From NCBI GenBank assembly GCA_902795955.1, contig CADBNJ010000162.1, positions 1 to 5,044 of the forward strand: 5,044 nucleotides of DNA. The letters are read 5' to 3'. The position numbers and the translations under genes were made by a program. The DNA comes from Oscillospiraceae bacterium (GTDB lineage: Bacteria; Bacillota; Clostridia; Saccharofermentanales; Saccharofermentanaceae). Below, piece by piece: positions 4,892 through 5,044 of the stretch (positions are counted from its first letter, which is position 1; each line of letters begins with the position of its first letter). The notes beneath the pieces were generated by a model. That model was not told the DNA's origin and made no database searches. It saw only the letters and a program-made list of their open reading frames with translations.

Positions 4892-5044
4892 GTGAAGATC
4901 ATCTGCACCACATTGTTCGGACTGGAATCACCCACAAAAGACGATCTTGTCAATATTGGTTATTCCAAAGAAGATATAACTGTTACTGACGGCGTCGTAA
5001 CACTGGACGCTTCTGATGATACATGGAAGATCGACCTGGCCAGG
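4892..5044 (+). CDS. Probable THUMP-domain class I RNA methyltransferase (N-terminal 51 codons, runs off the right edge)
   Basis: The visible protein starts (M/V)KIICTTLFGLESPTKDDL, followed by a GY at about 23-24 and then VTDGVVTL. The pattern of a short beta strand, FGLE, an amphipathic helix ending in LxxxGY, then a strand with DGxVxL matches the N-terminal ferredoxin-like region of the RlmL/YpsC family. Those proteins use S-adenosylmethionine to methylate guanine in 23S rRNA. The THUMP and methyltransferase domains lie beyond the window, so the specific target is not known. The GTG at 4892 is chosen because GGCGG is 9 bases upstream and no in-frame ATG is nearby. An ATG at 4872 is in another frame and ends after seven codons at a TGA overlapping this GTG. 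The gene is divergent from proA, with its own promoter. Confidence 0.7.
   Translation, partial: MKIICTTLFGLESPTKDDLVNIGYSKEDITVTDGVVTLDASDDTWKIDLAR

Overview
The window holds the 5' half of an F-type ATP synthase operon on the minus strand, with two metabolic genes directly upstream on the same strand. A divergent gene begins on the plus strand at the right edge. Protein sequence, AGGAGG-type ribosome binding sites, moderate GC coding with AT-rich intergenic DNA, and rpiB lying next to atp genes all suggest a low-to-moderate GC Firmicute, most likely an anaerobic member of the Clostridia. No rRNA or other taxonomic marker is present, so this placement is an inference.

Layout, in the direction of minus-strand transcription (right to left): proA (4489-3224, gamma-glutamyl phosphate reductase); rpiB (3227-2775, ribose-5-phosphate isomerase B), overlapping proA by the ATGA motif; an ~96-base spacer with mutually exclusive hairpins; atpB (subunit a, 2678-1824); atpE (subunit c, 1807-1532); atpF (subunit b, 1516-950); then an atpA reading frame (957 to the left edge) that overlaps atpF by 8 bases. 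To the right of proA lies about 400 bases of non-coding DNA with a proA promoter, several direct and inverted repeats, and one or two promoters for the plus-strand gene. That gene starts at 4892 and looks like the N-terminus of a THUMP-domain RNA methyltransferase.

The most unusual feature is the atpA reading frame. The normal operon order is atpB-E-F-H-A, with atpH encoding the delta subunit. Here no separate atpH lies between atpF and atpA. Instead the alpha protein carries about 128 extra N-terminal residues relative to E. coli alpha. Residues ~18-88 of this extension match the C-terminal, b-binding domain of the delta subunit (SLIGGF and DYTIKGQL motifs). The delta N-terminal domain, which normally sits on top of the alpha/beta hexamer, is absent from the window. 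A good ribosome binding site precedes the fused start. No in-frame ATG, GTG or TTG occurs between residues 68 and 176, so a free alpha subunit is not made by internal initiation in that interval. The fusion would place the stator anchor directly on alpha, potentially in three copies per enzyme.

Subunits a, c and b form the membrane sector and peripheral stalk, and the fused delta/alpha protein starts the catalytic head. proA and rpiB are metabolically unrelated to the ATP synthase but may be co-transcribed with it, because no convincing terminator separates rpiB from atpB.
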